Shown: positions 51,541 to 59,997 of the stretch, piece by piece
Layout of the letters: every line of letters starts with the position of its first letter
Position numbering within the stretch: position 1 is the first letter of the stretch
Assembly: GCA_963823165.1 (NCBI GenBank)
Contig: CAWGKV010000003.1
Span: 62,001-126,000 of the forward strand
Source: Roseiarcus sp963823165
Lineage (GTDB): Bacteria; Pseudomonadota; Alphaproteobacteria; Rhizobiales; Beijerinckiaceae
Reading direction: 5' to 3'
DNA length: 64,000 bases
The notes under the pieces: generated by a model
What the model saw: only the letters and a program-made list of their open reading frames with translations
Database searches by the model: none
Told to the model about the DNA's origin: nothing
Program-made: the position numbers and the translations under genes

Positions 51541-53193
51541 TCATTCGTCCTCGTCGCGACGACGGTCTTCATCGTTGTCCTCGATATGCTCAGAGAGATC
51601 TTCAAGCCGTTCGGCGACACGCCGGAGAGCCCGTCCAGCCCCTAGCCGCGCTTCGTGGCGAACTCGATGACGATGGTGATGGTCCGGCCCAAAGCGACGG
51701 CGATCGTCTTCCCGATCGTCGTCGCCGGAATCATCCCGCGAGCCGCTGATGAATTCGATCTCCTCGATGTCCAGTTTCTCGTATCTCAGTCCACGTATCC
51801 TAAGACGCTCGAATTCGGCGCCGCGACGCTCCTCGATTTCCTCGCGCATCTCCTCTTTCCAGAAGATGTGAAAGAAGAACGGATCAATGGAATTCGCTAC
51901 TGTCGGCGCGCCGCCGAGCGTCAGCAGTTGCTTGGTGGCAAAGTTCGCGTTGCGCTGATACCGCACGCCATGCGGAAAATTGGCAAGGTCGGGCAAATTG
52001 TGCGCGGAAAAGATGCCGAAGAATTGGTCGCGGTGCGCCTGCAGGTCGTCGTAGTCGCCGATATAGGGATTGAACGTGAATGTCGCGGCGTCGACCGCCG
52101 TGGTCGCGAGCAGGATGTCCTGGGCAGGCGTCGCCCAGCCGTCGTCGGTGATGAGACAATGGGTCTCCCACCGCTGCGTGCCGCCGGAACCCGGCACGAC
52201 TTTTTGGTAGAGAAAACCGACCTTGCCGTCCTCGGTGATCGCAAGCGCCGGATTGGTCGCGTTGACGACGGAAAACAGGTCCGCGGACCAGGTGGCGCCG
52301 TGGTCGACACTACGCCGGACATGCAGAGTCTGCGTGCTTCCCGGCTCGTTGTCGCCCCACGCGACGTAGACGATACGGCTGTGCCGCGGGTGGACCGCGA
52401 TCGACAACGCGCTGCCGACCCGTTCGAGGCCCATGACGAAGAACCAGGGTATCGTCGCCGATTGCACGACGCGGATGCCCGCGAAGCCGTCCGAATCGAT
52501 CAGGGCGGCAAAAGGCGGCGCCCCGGCGCCAAAATGATCGTCGCGCGCAACCACAACATCCGCCTTCACCGGTCCGGCGAGGGTCCAGTGGAAATACGCG
52601 ACATAGACCGTGCCGTCCCGATGCGGCGCGGCGCGTATGGAGGGCGAATCCCTGATGAAGGGCACGCGCGGATCAATCAGATTTTTTGCGAAGCCAGCCG
52701 GCGGCGCACCCGTGCGCGCATCCTCGGAGAGGTCGACTGCGCCGCCGGCTGAATCGTTGTTGCCGACGTAGACGTGATCTTTTCCCTTGGCTGCAAGCGT
52801 GGAAACATAGGGCTGGTCGTCGGAATTCCGCGCGACCAGTTCCTGCATGACGGTCGTCGGGGAATATGGGGCGCTGCGCAAGATATTGAGTTGAAGAAAG
52901 ATGTTGCCGCGCAAGGTGCCGGCGTAGAGCGCCGATCCGCCGCCAAATCGGACCGACTGGTCGTTTGGCGCCCCTCCCGGGATCACAAGGTCCAGGACCC
53001 AGGACTCGCCGCCGTCTACGCTGGCGAAGACCGGTCCTTGCGGCCCGCCGCCGGGATCAGGGGTAAAAGTTGTTCCGATGATCATCCGCGGATTTTCGGG
53101 ATTCACCGTCACTTGCGGTTCGCTGTCTTGATTGGTCTCCGCACTCAACGACTTCGGGATCATATTGACGACGCGGACATGTCGTTTCCTCAT
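51541..53193 (-). CDS. Sialidase/BNR-like beta-propeller protein with charged tail
   Basis: The product has 550 residues from the ATG at 53193 (GGAGGGA eight bases upstream; an earlier ATG at 53208 is possible). The body has BNR/Asp-box-like blades: FASVDGGESWVLDLVIPGG and VRRSVDHGATWSADLFSVV are S-x-D-G/H-G-x-T/S-W boxes, with AWGDNEPGSTQTL and ITDDGWATPAQDILLATTA between. The last 100 residues are strongly charged (EEIEERRGAEFERLRIRGLR, a DDxxDDDREDDRRR stretch, histidine cluster) and likely disordered. No signal peptide is evident. The same strand carries a 247-residue gene 46 bp upstream, so they form an operon. Glycosidase activity is not implied. Confidence 0.78.
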   Translation of the reverse strand: MRKRHVRVVNMIPKSLSAETNQDSEPQVTVNPENPRMIIGTTFTPDPGGGPQGPVFASVDGGESWVLDLVIPGGAPNDQSVRFGGGSALYAGTLRGNIFLQLNILRSAPYSPTTVMQELVARNSDDQPYVSTLAAKGKDHVYVGNNDSAGGAVDLSEDARTGAPPAGFAKNLIDPRVPFIRDSPSIRAAPHRDGTVYVAYFHWTLAGPVKADVVVARDDHFGAGAPPFAALIDSDGFAGIRVVQSATIPWFFVMGLERVGSALSIAVHPRHSRIVYVAWGDNEPGSTQTLHVRRSVDHGATWSADLFSVVNATNPALAITEDGKVGFLYQKVVPGSGGTQRWETHCLITDDGWATPAQDILLATTAVDAATFTFNPYIGDYDDLQAHRDQFFGIFSAHNLPDLANFPHGVRYQRNANFATKQLLTLGGAPTVANSIDPFFFHIFWKEEMREEIEERRGAEFERLRIRGLRYEKLDIEEIEFISGSRDDSGDDDREDDRRRFGPDHHHRHRVRHEARLGAGRALRRVAERLEDLSEHIEDNDEDRRRDEDE

Positions 53194-53239
53194 GATCTTC
53201 CCTCCCATTCACGCGGCAAAACCGTTCAGCGCTCGGAAT

Positions 53240-53983
53240 TCAAAGGAGATCGCTGATCCGGCGAATATTGTCGGGGTCCGCTGGCAGCATGTCCTCGGGG
53301 TGGAGAATCGCGAGCGCAACGCCGCCCGCGTCGCGCGCCGCATCCTCATGCAGGACGAAGATCGCTTCCTGGCCCTCGAGGGGTTTTGGCGCGCGGTACC
53401 AAGCGACGTCCCGGCTGTTGGCATACCGGACCCGGATATCGCCCTTCAGGCGTCCCTTCAGCGATCGCGCAACATGGATCGTGGCAATCCACCAATCGGG
53501 ATCATGCTCGGAAATGGGAATGCGATCAGGACCCGCGGCAGGCCGAGTCCCGACGACTTTGCCAACGACGACGGCGGTCGCAGAAGCAAGGTGTTGTCGC
53601 AGGGTATCCATGTCGGCCCCCTCAATTGCCCGCTGCAGGAGCGTGCTCAGCTCGTCGACATCGTCCGGCGCCCGAAGATGCGCAATTTCGCGGACCGCGA
53701 GTGTCTCGCCGTAGAGAACGGGGTTGCTGAAGAACACGAGGTCGCCGTCCGCCTCTGGCATCGGACCTGGCGCCGCGCGCATCAGCGTGATCAATTGACC
53801 CTGCTGATTTCCCAAAGCCGGGGCAGCGCGAAAAACTCGCTCGACGCGAATGACGGCAGGATTCGAATTGGGCGGCGCCAGAGACAGGTTCGACCCGTCG
53901 CGCTCGAACTTGCCGAGGAAAATGAAACGCGATTCGCGAGCATGACGCTCCGCTTCTTCGCGGTAGTTCTCCGAAACAGGCAT
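53240..53983 (-). CDS. Hypothetical protein upstream of the BNR-propeller gene
   Basis: The product has 247 residues, starting MPVSENYREEAERHARESRF. It alternates beta-like stretches (AVIRVERVFRAAPALG; GDLVFFSNPVLYGETLAVRE; AVVVGKVVGTRPAAG; IHVARSLKGRLKGDIRVRYA). Two halves seem to repeat one theme, an OB- or TIMP-like module with a conserved E/D-V-x3-x-KG-x pattern, but I cannot name a family. No signal peptide or membrane helix is seen. It is the first gene of a two-gene operon with the propeller protein, which suggests joint function. Confidence 0.68.
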   Translation of the reverse strand: MPVSENYREEAERHARESRFIFLGKFERDGSNLSLAPPNSNPAVIRVERVFRAAPALGNQQGQLITLMRAAPGPMPEADGDLVFFSNPVLYGETLAVREIAHLRAPDDVDELSTLLQRAIEGADMDTLRQHLASATAVVVGKVVGTRPAAGPDRIPISEHDPDWWIATIHVARSLKGRLKGDIRVRYANSRDVAWYRAPKPLEGQEAIFVLHEDAARDAGGVALAILHPEDMLPADPDNIRRISDLL

Positions 53984-54340
53984 TCCCTCGCTCCCAGACT
54001 AGATGAATTTCCAGCGCGTGTTTGATTTTCTCGCAACCCAAGCGTCAGGGTCTTGATGATCTGGAGAAGCATGTCGTGCCCCCTGCACGAGGTGCGGCAA
54101 TATCCTGCCCGCGCCGCAACGCACGCCCTCGCTCAGCCTTTCGGCGCGAAGGGTTGCCGCAGCGGGTCCGCCCAGCGGGCCGGCGCGCGCCGGATGCGAT
54201 GCGCGATGACGGCCAGCCCGAAGGCGTGTCGTTCCTGATCCTGATACTGCGACTTGCATGGCGCAGACTTTTCAACAGATCGCCAGACCGTTTACACGCA
54301 AACGTAACTCGTTCTCTAGAGCGAGAACAATTAGCGCCAG
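53984..54340. other. Intergenic stretch with a possible gene-tail remnant
   Basis: No complete gene is seen. On the minus strand about 54128-54290 reads SQYQDQERHAFGLAVIAHRI followed by RWADPLRQPFAPKG and a stop, which looks like real protein, but an in-frame stop precedes it and there is no start codon. It may be the tail of a decayed gene. Confidence 0.35.
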
Positions 54341-54583
54341 CTAGGCCTGCGCCGCGACCGGCGTTCGTTTCCACTCAGACCGGGCCAACGCAGATATTGC
54401 CAAAGTGACAAGCAACAGCCCACCGGCAATCAGCCACTCGACTGATCCATCGTGTTGATCCGGGTCCCATCCCGATATGGCTTCAATCCAGTCCGGCCAA
54501 AAGGGAGTAATAACACATAATATGCCAGTTATAGAAGCAATGCCCGCTTCAATCCAAAACCGAGGACGAAAGTTCCTTTTCAA
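54341..54583 (-). CDS. Small two-helix membrane protein, hypothetical
   Basis: The product has 80 residues from the TTG at 54583, which has GGAGG six bases upstream; the longer ATG start at 54604 would leave that ribosome site inside the gene. Two membrane segments, FWIEAGIASITGILCVITPF and WLIAGGLLLVTLAISALARS, flank a polar loop WPDWIEAISGWDPDQHDGSV. Proteins with this W-P-D-W-I-E loop and D-G-S-x-E-W motif occur widely as hypothetical membrane proteins. No function is known to me. The 54584-54961 gap upstream holds no other supported gene. Confidence 0.6.
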   Translation of the reverse strand: MKRNFRPRFWIEAGIASITGILCVITPFWPDWIEAISGWDPDQHDGSVEWLIAGGLLLVTLAISALARSEWKRTPVAAQA

Positions 54584-54961
54584 AGCAACCTCCGTTGATA
54601 CCATGGGCTTGCGCAAGTGTGACGACGATGCGCCCGTAGCCATACTTTGGCAAGACATAAATGTCGTTCGGACCCGTCGTGGGCTCTACATACGTTTCGG
54701 GGCGGCCCGGCTCGCGGTCGCGTCCCGAGGGATGCGCTCGCGGAGGATGGAAATGAACTCGACAGTTGATTGCCGACCCTTTGAACGGCACGGATTGGTG
54801 CTCTCGTCTCGTACCGGGACCGGCCTGGAAGGGCAGCAAAACGTCGGATATGCCCCGTTCGCCGAGCCGTCGGTGAACCACCAGTATTTGCGCATTGCGG
54901 TCGCCCCAGGCGTCGGCGTCGACTAGTCGCTATCCGCACTTCCCGGGACTGGGACGTCGTC

Positions 54962-55626
54962 ATGCAGGCGCCGCTGTTCAAGGCGATGGGCGCGCAGATT
55001 TCGCGCACCATGATCGGCGATCGCATGCCGAAAGCTTACACGCGTGGCGATCTGATCTTCGACCAGGGTGATCCCGCCGACGGCTTCTTCTGCATGATCG
55101 AGGGCTGGACGAAACTCTATCGCCTGCGGGAAGACGGCGAAAAGGTGGTGGTGTCGATCTTCTCGGCGGGCGAGACCTTGCCGAGGTCGCGATGTTTCTC
55201 GGCGGCCGCTACCCTGCGAGCTGCGAGGCCGTGTCCGCGGCGCGCCTCTTGAAGATCGACGCGACCAGCTTGCGCCGCGCGGTGCTCACCGAGCCGCAAC
55301 TGGCGTTCGACATGCTGGCCGCCGCCTCGCTGCGCTTGAGGCAGCTCGTGGACGAGATCGAGCAGCTCGAGGCGAGATCGGCGCCTCAGCGCATCGCCGA
55401 CTTTTTCGTCCGGCAGGCCGGGTTCGGCTTCCGGCTCCGCCTGGATCGCCCTGCCTTACGAGAAGGCGCTGATCGCGAGCCGCCTCGAAACCGGAGAGCT
55501 TTTCGCGCGCGCTCGGCAGGCTTGGTCCCTCGGCGTCACGGTCGAACGCGATAGCGTGACCTTAGTCAAGGTCGCCAAACTCGCCGCCTTCGCGGAAGGA
55601 GTAGGCGACCATTCTCGAGACGGGTG
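54962..55626 (+). pseudogene. Crp/Fnr family regulator, broken by at least two indels
   Basis: The ATG at 54962 opens a cNMP-binding domain (YTRGDLIFDQGDPADGFFCM; WTKLYRLREDGEKVVVSIFS). At about 55182 one base is missing after GET; the next frame continues AEVAMFLGGRYPASCEAVSA, the linker helix QLAFDMLAAASLRLRQLVDE and IADFFVRQAG. At about 55445 the frame shifts again (LPYEKALIASRL), and five bases (GGCAT in the sister copy) are gone near 55490. The end reads GVTVERDSVTLVKVAKLAAF. A truncated sister copy lies at 43310-43545. Related proteins respond to oxygen or nitric oxide. Confidence 0.78.
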
Positions 55627-55923
55627 ACTCCCAATCCGTCGATCGTCGCCCTTCACCGCTTGTGACTTATGGTTATTCCGGAAACGGAGAGAGGCCGCGT
55701 TTCCACAGATGGTCAAACAAGCGGAAACGGGAGATCGGCGAGCGATGCCGCAAAATGTACCATTTTTGTTCTAGAATCTTCAGGCTGTCCATGGTACCCG
55801 TTGTCTTGATCGGTTGCCTCGGGCGGCGCGAGGAAAGACGAGGCAGGCATGCAGGAAAGGGCGCTTTAGGTTAGCGGGAAGGCCGACGCCCGGGGCATCA
55901 TGGGTCAGAATTGCTTTTTTGGG

Positions 55924-56135
55924 AACTCCCAAGCTGTGAAGTTCGGCGACCCCCTCGCCCGCAAAGCGGGAGAGGACGGCGCGGCGAAGCCGCGCCAGGT
56001 GAGGGGACGGGCAACCGACGAACCTTGCGGCCGCCAGCAACGCCCGGCCGTTCAGCGTTCTCAACCCTCACCTGGCGCTTCGCGCCTGTCCTCTCCCGCT
56101 TCGCGGGCGAGCGGATACGCGACAGCTTGGGAGTT
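55924..56135. repeat. Long imperfect inverted repeat (fold-back, MITE-like element)
   Basis: The left arm 55924-56005 and right arm 56065-56135 are reverse complements. The outer ends AACTCCCAAGCTGT match 14 of 14. After a short diverged part, CTCGCCCGC, AAGCGGGAGAGGAC, GGCGCG and CCAGGTGAGGG recur. Outside the arms both sides carry T-rich ends (CTTTTTTGG on each strand). The loop of about 60 bp shows no gene. It contains nested small hairpins like the REP palindromes elsewhere in the window. Confidence 0.78.
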
Positions 56136-56190
56136 ACCTTTTTTGGTAAGATCGCCCGCAACCCATTGAAAAGCCCCGAATTGGACGAAT

Positions 56191-56262
56191 GAATCCAAGA
56201 GAATCCAAGGAAATCCAAGCCGTTTTCCAAGAGAATCCAAGGGAATCCAAGGGAATCCGAGC
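56191..56262. repeat. Decamer array GAATCCAAGG with inverted echo
   Basis: Units GAATCCAAGA, GAATCCAAGG, AAATCCAAGC, a 12-bp variant, then GAATCCAAGG twice and GAATCCGAGC follow head to tail. Immediately after, CTTGGTTTTTCTTGGATT (56270-56287) is the reverse complement of the unit, so the transcript could fold into alternative hairpins. It is AT-richer than the surroundings. Confidence 0.75.
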
Positions 56263-56350
56263 CCTTTTTCTTGGTTTTTCTTGGATTGAGCATAGTTTCG
56301 TCTCCTGTGACCGATGGCTGATTCAACGCCGCGCGTCTGTGTCTCTTATG

Positions 56351-56654
56351 GTTCTCATCCTAAATTGGCCACCGGCTGCGCCGGCCCGCTGTACGAAAGT
56401 TCCGGCCTTTGTGAGCTTCGTGTAACCTTCCTGTTCTTCGCGGTGAAAAGAATAAACACGAAGAACCCAATGGTTCCACGAAGGACACGGGGAGCACGAC
56501 CGGGAATATCCGTGTAAAAGATCCTTTGCGTAAGCAAAGGTCATCGAAGGATGCCCCAGAGGACGCTGTTGGCGTCGCCAGCCTCTCCCGTATCCTCCTT
56601 CGATGCCCTTCGGGCACCGCCCCAACTCAAGACGAAGACGTTGGACTTTTGAAA
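56351..56654 (-). repeat. Dispersed repeat R1, copy 3
   Basis: Reverse complement of copy 1 (1261-1556) from TTTCAAAA to GGTGGCCAA. It keeps the stem-loop CCTTTGC-TTAC-GCAAAGG (56523-56540), with a loop change relative to copy 1 and intact stem. It keeps GGTCGTGCTC, CACGAAGAACAGGAAG and ACACGAAGCTCACAA. It sits just past the stop of the collagen-like gene. Confidence 0.72.
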
Positions 56655-56673
56655 CTGGGTCCGAGCCGCCGCC

Positions 56674-58305
56674 TCATCGTTTCAGGCAGATCACCACCGC
56701 CTTGGCGTTGTCGCCTTCGCAGCTCGCCCCGGACCTGCCGACGATGTGCAGGCTGCCGGCGCCGTCCTCGCAATAGGCGCTGAGCATGATCTCCGATTGG
56801 TCGCAAGCCGCCTGCGCCTGCCCGACCAGGACCCGCATGTCCACGCCGGCAGCCCCCGGGAAACCTCGCGGACCCGCCGGACCAGGCGGCCCGCTCGCCC
56901 CGGCGGCGCCGGCTTCGCCCTTTGGCCCCTGCGGCCCGGCGGGCCCTGACAGACCCGGAGGCCCGGGCGGACCGGCTGCGCCAGGCTCCCCCTTGGCGCC
57001 TTGTGGCCCGGCCGGTCCTGCCGGACCCCGCACTCCCTGCAGGCCGATCGGCCCGGCGGGACCGGGCTCGCCTTTGTCGCCCTTGTCGCCCTTGCCCCCT
57101 TGCGCGCCGGCGGGGCCGCGGGCGCCGGCCTCGCCTTTGAGACCCTGAGGCCCGGCCTCTCCGGCAGGTCCTGCCTCCCCCTTCTGGCCGCGCGGCCCCT
57201 CCGGCCCCGGCGGCCCGACCGGTCCGGCAGGGCCCGGCTCGCCCTTGTCGCCTTTGTCGCCCTTGAGGCCCTGCGCCCCGGCGAGGCCGCTTGCCCCGGC
57301 TTCGCCTTTGAGGCCCTGAGGTCCAGCCTCTCCGGGAGGCCCGGCATCTCCCTTCTGACCGTGCGGCCCCTCCGGCCCCTGCGGCCCGACCGGTCCGGCG
57401 GGGCCCGGGTCGCCCTTGTCGCCCTTGTCGCCCTTGTCGCCCTTGAGGCCCTGCGCTCCGGCGAGGCCGCTTGCCCCGGCTTCGCCTTTGAGGCCCTGAG
57501 GGCCAACCGGTCCGGGAGGTCCAGCATCTCCCTTCTGGCCGTGCGGCCCCTCCGCTCCCTGCGGCCCGACCGGTCCGGGAGGGCCGGCATCCCCCTTGGG
57601 TCCGTGTGCGCCTTGGGGGCCGATCGGCCCGACGGGTCCGGCGGGGCCCGGATCGCCCTTGGCTCCCGGCGCTCCGGCGGGACCGCGGGCGCCGACCTCG
57701 CCTTTGAGGCCCTGACGGCCGACCTCTCCAGGAGGACCTGCGTCTCCCTTAGCCCCCTGCAGGCCCTGCGGCCCTAGTGGGCCCTGCGGTCCGATGGGTC
57801 CGGTCGGCCCGGAATCGCCCTTGGCTCCTTGCGGTCCTGTAAGCCCGATCGGCCCGCGTTCGCCGGGCGGACCTGGAGGGCCGGGAGGGCCCGCGGGGCC
57901 GGCGTCGCCCTTCGCGCCGGGCGGGCCGAAGCCGCCGATCGCGCCGGTATCGCCTTTGGGGCCCTGAGGCCCGACGACGCCGATCGGCCCGGCCTCCCCT
58001 TGCGGCCCGATCGGCCCCGGCGGCCCGGCCGCTCCCGTGTCGCCCTTCGGTCCCTGCGGCCCAGCAGCGCCGTCTTCGCCCTTCGGACCCTGCTGTCCTT
58101 CGGGGCCTCGCGCGCCCACCGCGCCCCTTGGACCTTGCGGGCCCGCCGGGCCGGCCGGGCCTTTTGGTCCAGGCGGCCCTGGCGGACCGTCGACGCCTTG
58201 CGGCCCCTGGGGTCCTGCCGGTCCGGGATCGCCCTTTTGTGCCTGGTTGCAGCCCCCCAGGGCCAGAAGCGCCGCCAAGGCCGCCCCCGCAATCAGCCCA
58301 CGCAT
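56674..58305 (-). CDS. Collagen-like triple-helix repeat lipoprotein
   Basis: The product has 543 residues from the ATG at 58305 (GAGGAAGCG upstream). MRGLIAGAALAALLALGGC is a lipoprotein signal with lipobox LGGC at about residue 19, so the protein is probably anchored in the membrane by its N-terminal Cys. About 460 residues of uninterrupted Gly-X-Y follow, dominated by GPQGPKG, GPPGP, GDKGDKG and GPAGP. The last 50 residues form a Cys-containing non-collagen domain (GQAQAACDQSEIMLSAYC; RSGASCEGDNAKAVVICLKR). Longer internal blocks repeat nearly perfectly, so copy number may vary. Probably a surface filament or adhesin. Confidence 0.88.
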   Translation of the reverse strand: MRGLIAGAALAALLALGGCNQAQKGDPGPAGPQGPQGVDGPPGPPGPKGPAGPAGPQGPRGAVGARGPEGQQGPKGEDGAAGPQGPKGDTGAAGPPGPIGPQGEAGPIGVVGPQGPKGDTGAIGGFGPPGAKGDAGPAGPPGPPGPPGERGPIGLTGPQGAKGDSGPTGPIGPQGPLGPQGLQGAKGDAGPPGEVGRQGLKGEVGARGPAGAPGAKGDPGPAGPVGPIGPQGAHGPKGDAGPPGPVGPQGAEGPHGQKGDAGPPGPVGPQGLKGEAGASGLAGAQGLKGDKGDKGDKGDPGPAGPVGPQGPEGPHGQKGDAGPPGEAGPQGLKGEAGASGLAGAQGLKGDKGDKGEPGPAGPVGPPGPEGPRGQKGEAGPAGEAGPQGLKGEAGARGPAGAQGGKGDKGDKGEPGPAGPIGLQGVRGPAGPAGPQGAKGEPGAAGPPGPPGLSGPAGPQGPKGEAGAAGASGPPGPAGPRGFPGAAGVDMRVLVGQAQAACDQSEIMLSAYCEDGAGSLHIVGRSGASCEGDNAKAVVICLKR

Positions 58306-58520
58306 CCGCTTCCTCGCCCCCGCATCCGCTTCCTCCAGCCCCAAGTCGCTTTTGTCGGGACGCAAAAGGCGGCGGAGCGACCGGCGCCGCCATTGCCGTT
58401 CGACGGCGCCCGGCGTCCCGCCGCCGAAACTCGCAGGCCGAAGGCTGGTTTGGCAACCTCTTCCAGATGAAGAATGCGACGATCTCGCTCGGCGTGGCCC
58501 GTGGTTCGGCGGCCTCGAGC

Positions 58521-59096
58521 CTATCCGAGGACGCCCGTCGCCTTCGCGTAGTAAAGGAGCGCGATCGTCTTGGCGTCGGCGATAGCGCCGCTCTCGATCA
58601 TTGCGAGCGCCTCGCCGAAGGGGACCTCGATCACCTCGATGTGCTCGTCGTCGTCGACGCCGCCCCCGGCGCCCGTGCGGTCGCTCGCGCCGTAGGGAGC
58701 GACGAAACAGGCGATCTTCTCCGTCATGCCGCCGGGGCTCATGTAGGCGTCGAACGCGTGTCGGGGCGCGTCGATCGAGACGCCCGTCTCCTCGAGCGCC
58801 TCGCGGACGACGCAGGCCTCGGGCGCGTCGCCGTCGAGCATTCCCGCACAGACCTCGATCGTCGCCAGCGCCCCGTCGGCGAGAAATGCGCCGGCCCGGA
58901 ACTGCTTGACGAGCGTCACGACCGAACGGGCGGGATCGTAGAGCAGCACCGCCGCGGCCTTGCCGTGCCGGTAGACCTCGTGGGAGAGCCTGCGCTCCGC
59001 GCCGTCCTCCTCGACGACCTCGATTTCCGTGCGGGTCAGCTCGAACCGGCCCTTCGCCATGAGGGTCTCGCCGGTGACGCGCGCCGACTTGGCCAT
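58521..59096 (-). CDS. nudK: NUDIX hydrolase, GDP-mannose pyrophosphatase NudK type
   Basis: The product has 191 residues from the ATG at 59096 (AAGGAGAG upstream). The Nudix region AGMLDGDAPEACVVREALEE (about 84-103) followed by TGV carries the REx2EE metal site. AYMSPGGMTEKIACFVA and AGGGVDDDEHIEVIEVPFGE closely follow E. coli NudK. That enzyme hydrolyses GDP-mannose and related sugar nucleotides with Mg2+. The stop of this gene is well separated from the collagen gene; NAD kinase ends 9 bp upstream, so they form an operon. Other ADP-sugar substrates are possible. Confidence 0.85.
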   Translation of the reverse strand: MAKSARVTGETLMAKGRFELTRTEIEVVEEDGAERRLSHEVYRHGKAAAVLLYDPARSVVTLVKQFRAGAFLADGALATIEVCAGMLDGDAPEACVVREALEETGVSIDAPRHAFDAYMSPGGMTEKIACFVAPYGASDRTGAGGGVDDDEHIEVIEVPFGEALAMIESGAIADAKTIALLYYAKATGVLG

Positions 59097-59105
59097 GGGC
59101 TCTCC

Positions 59106-59894
59106 TTAATATCCGAACTGCTCGCGCAGGATGCGTTCGTTGAGGGAGTGGCCGGGGTCGTGGAGCAGGATAAGCGAGGTCGCCCGGTCCATCGCCACCG
59201 CGACCCGCATCACGTCGCGGATTTCGAAATGGTCGGCGACCGCCGCGACCGGGCGCTTGTCGGCCTCGAGTACGTCGATGACGAACTGCGCCGTGTCGGG
59301 AAGGAGCGCGCCTCGCCAGCGTCGCGGACGGAAGGGCGAGAGCGGCGTCAGGGCCATGAGCGGCGCATCGAGCGGCAGGATCGGGCCGTTGGCGGAAAGG
59401 TTGTAGGCGGTCGAACCGGCGGGCGTCGCGACCAGCACGCCGTCGGCGATCAACTCGCCGAGCCGGGTCGCCTTGTCGACCTCGATGCGCAGCTTCGCCG
59501 CCTGATAGGTCTGGCGCCAGAGCGACACCTCGTTGATCGCCCGGGCGGTCGTCTCCTCCCCTTGCACGCTGCGCGCCCGCATCAGCAGCGGATGGATGAT
59601 CGACGGCAAGGCCGCCGCCAGCCGGTCCCTCAGGGCGCGTCCGGAATATTCGTTCATCAGAAAGCCGACCGAGCCCCGGTTCATGCCGTAGATCGGCTTC
59701 GGCGCGTTCATGGTGCGGTGGAGGGTCTGCAGCATCAGGCCGTCGCCGCCGAGAGCGACGATGACGTCGGCCTCCTCGGGCGGCGCGTTGCCGTAGAGCC
59801 CGACCAGCGACTTCAGCGCCTCGTCGGCCTCCTTTGCGCCGGAGGAGATGAAGGCGATCGTCCGGACCGGGACTTTGACTTTGGCGATCGAAAT
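59106..59894 (-). CDS. nadK: NAD kinase, apparently with an ATT start codon
   Basis: The enzyme phosphorylates NAD to NADP with ATP or polyphosphate. Motifs: GGDG at about 48-51 (VIVALGGDGLMLQTLH), GMNRGSVGFLMNEYSG, NEVSL and the nucleotide loop DGVLVATPAGSTAYNLSANG. The first ATG in frame is at 59735, which would delete the GGDG-side N-terminus (RTIAFISSGAKEADEALKSL). Reading back to the in-frame stop at 59967-59969, no ATG, GTG or TTG exists. GGGAGG lies seven bases before an ATT at 59894, giving 262 residues, the normal length. ATC at 59897 is the alternative. A sequence error is also possible. Confidence 0.85.
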   Translation of the reverse strand: MSIAKVKVPVRTIAFISSGAKEADEALKSLVGLYGNAPPEEADVIVALGGDGLMLQTLHRTMNAPKPIYGMNRGSVGFLMNEYSGRALRDRLAAALPSIIHPLLMRARSVQGEETTARAINEVSLWRQTYQAAKLRIEVDKATRLGELIADGVLVATPAGSTAYNLSANGPILPLDAPLMALTPLSPFRPRRWRGALLPDTAQFVIDVLEADKRPVAAVADHFEIRDVMRVAVAMDRATSLILLHDPGHSLNERILREQFGY

Positions 59895-59997
59895 GATCCT
59901 GCCTCCCGCGGCTTGTCCGGCGGCGTCAGGCGCCTCGAGCGGCGACCGTCTTAGCCGAGGCGGGCGTCATGCGAAAGCCGCTGGAGGGCCTATCGGG

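Larger units (their letters stand above)
55627..56673. other. Repeat-filled 1-kb gap without a supported gene
   Basis: It holds the fold-back element (55924-56135), the decamer array (56191-56262) and R1 copy 3 (56351-56654). No frame in it shows a domain; those crossing the repeats change between copies. Confidence 0.65.

Noticed and set aside
54549..55026. Minus-strand open frames of 110 and 148 codons upstream of the small membrane gene
   Set aside because: They overlap one another and the start of the Crp/Fnr pseudogene, with no domain or ribosome site.
56786..57777. Plus-strand proline-rich open frames across the collagen-like gene
   Set aside because: They are mirror readings of GGC/CCN repeats; the minus strand has the lipobox, ribosome site and Gly-X-Y pattern.
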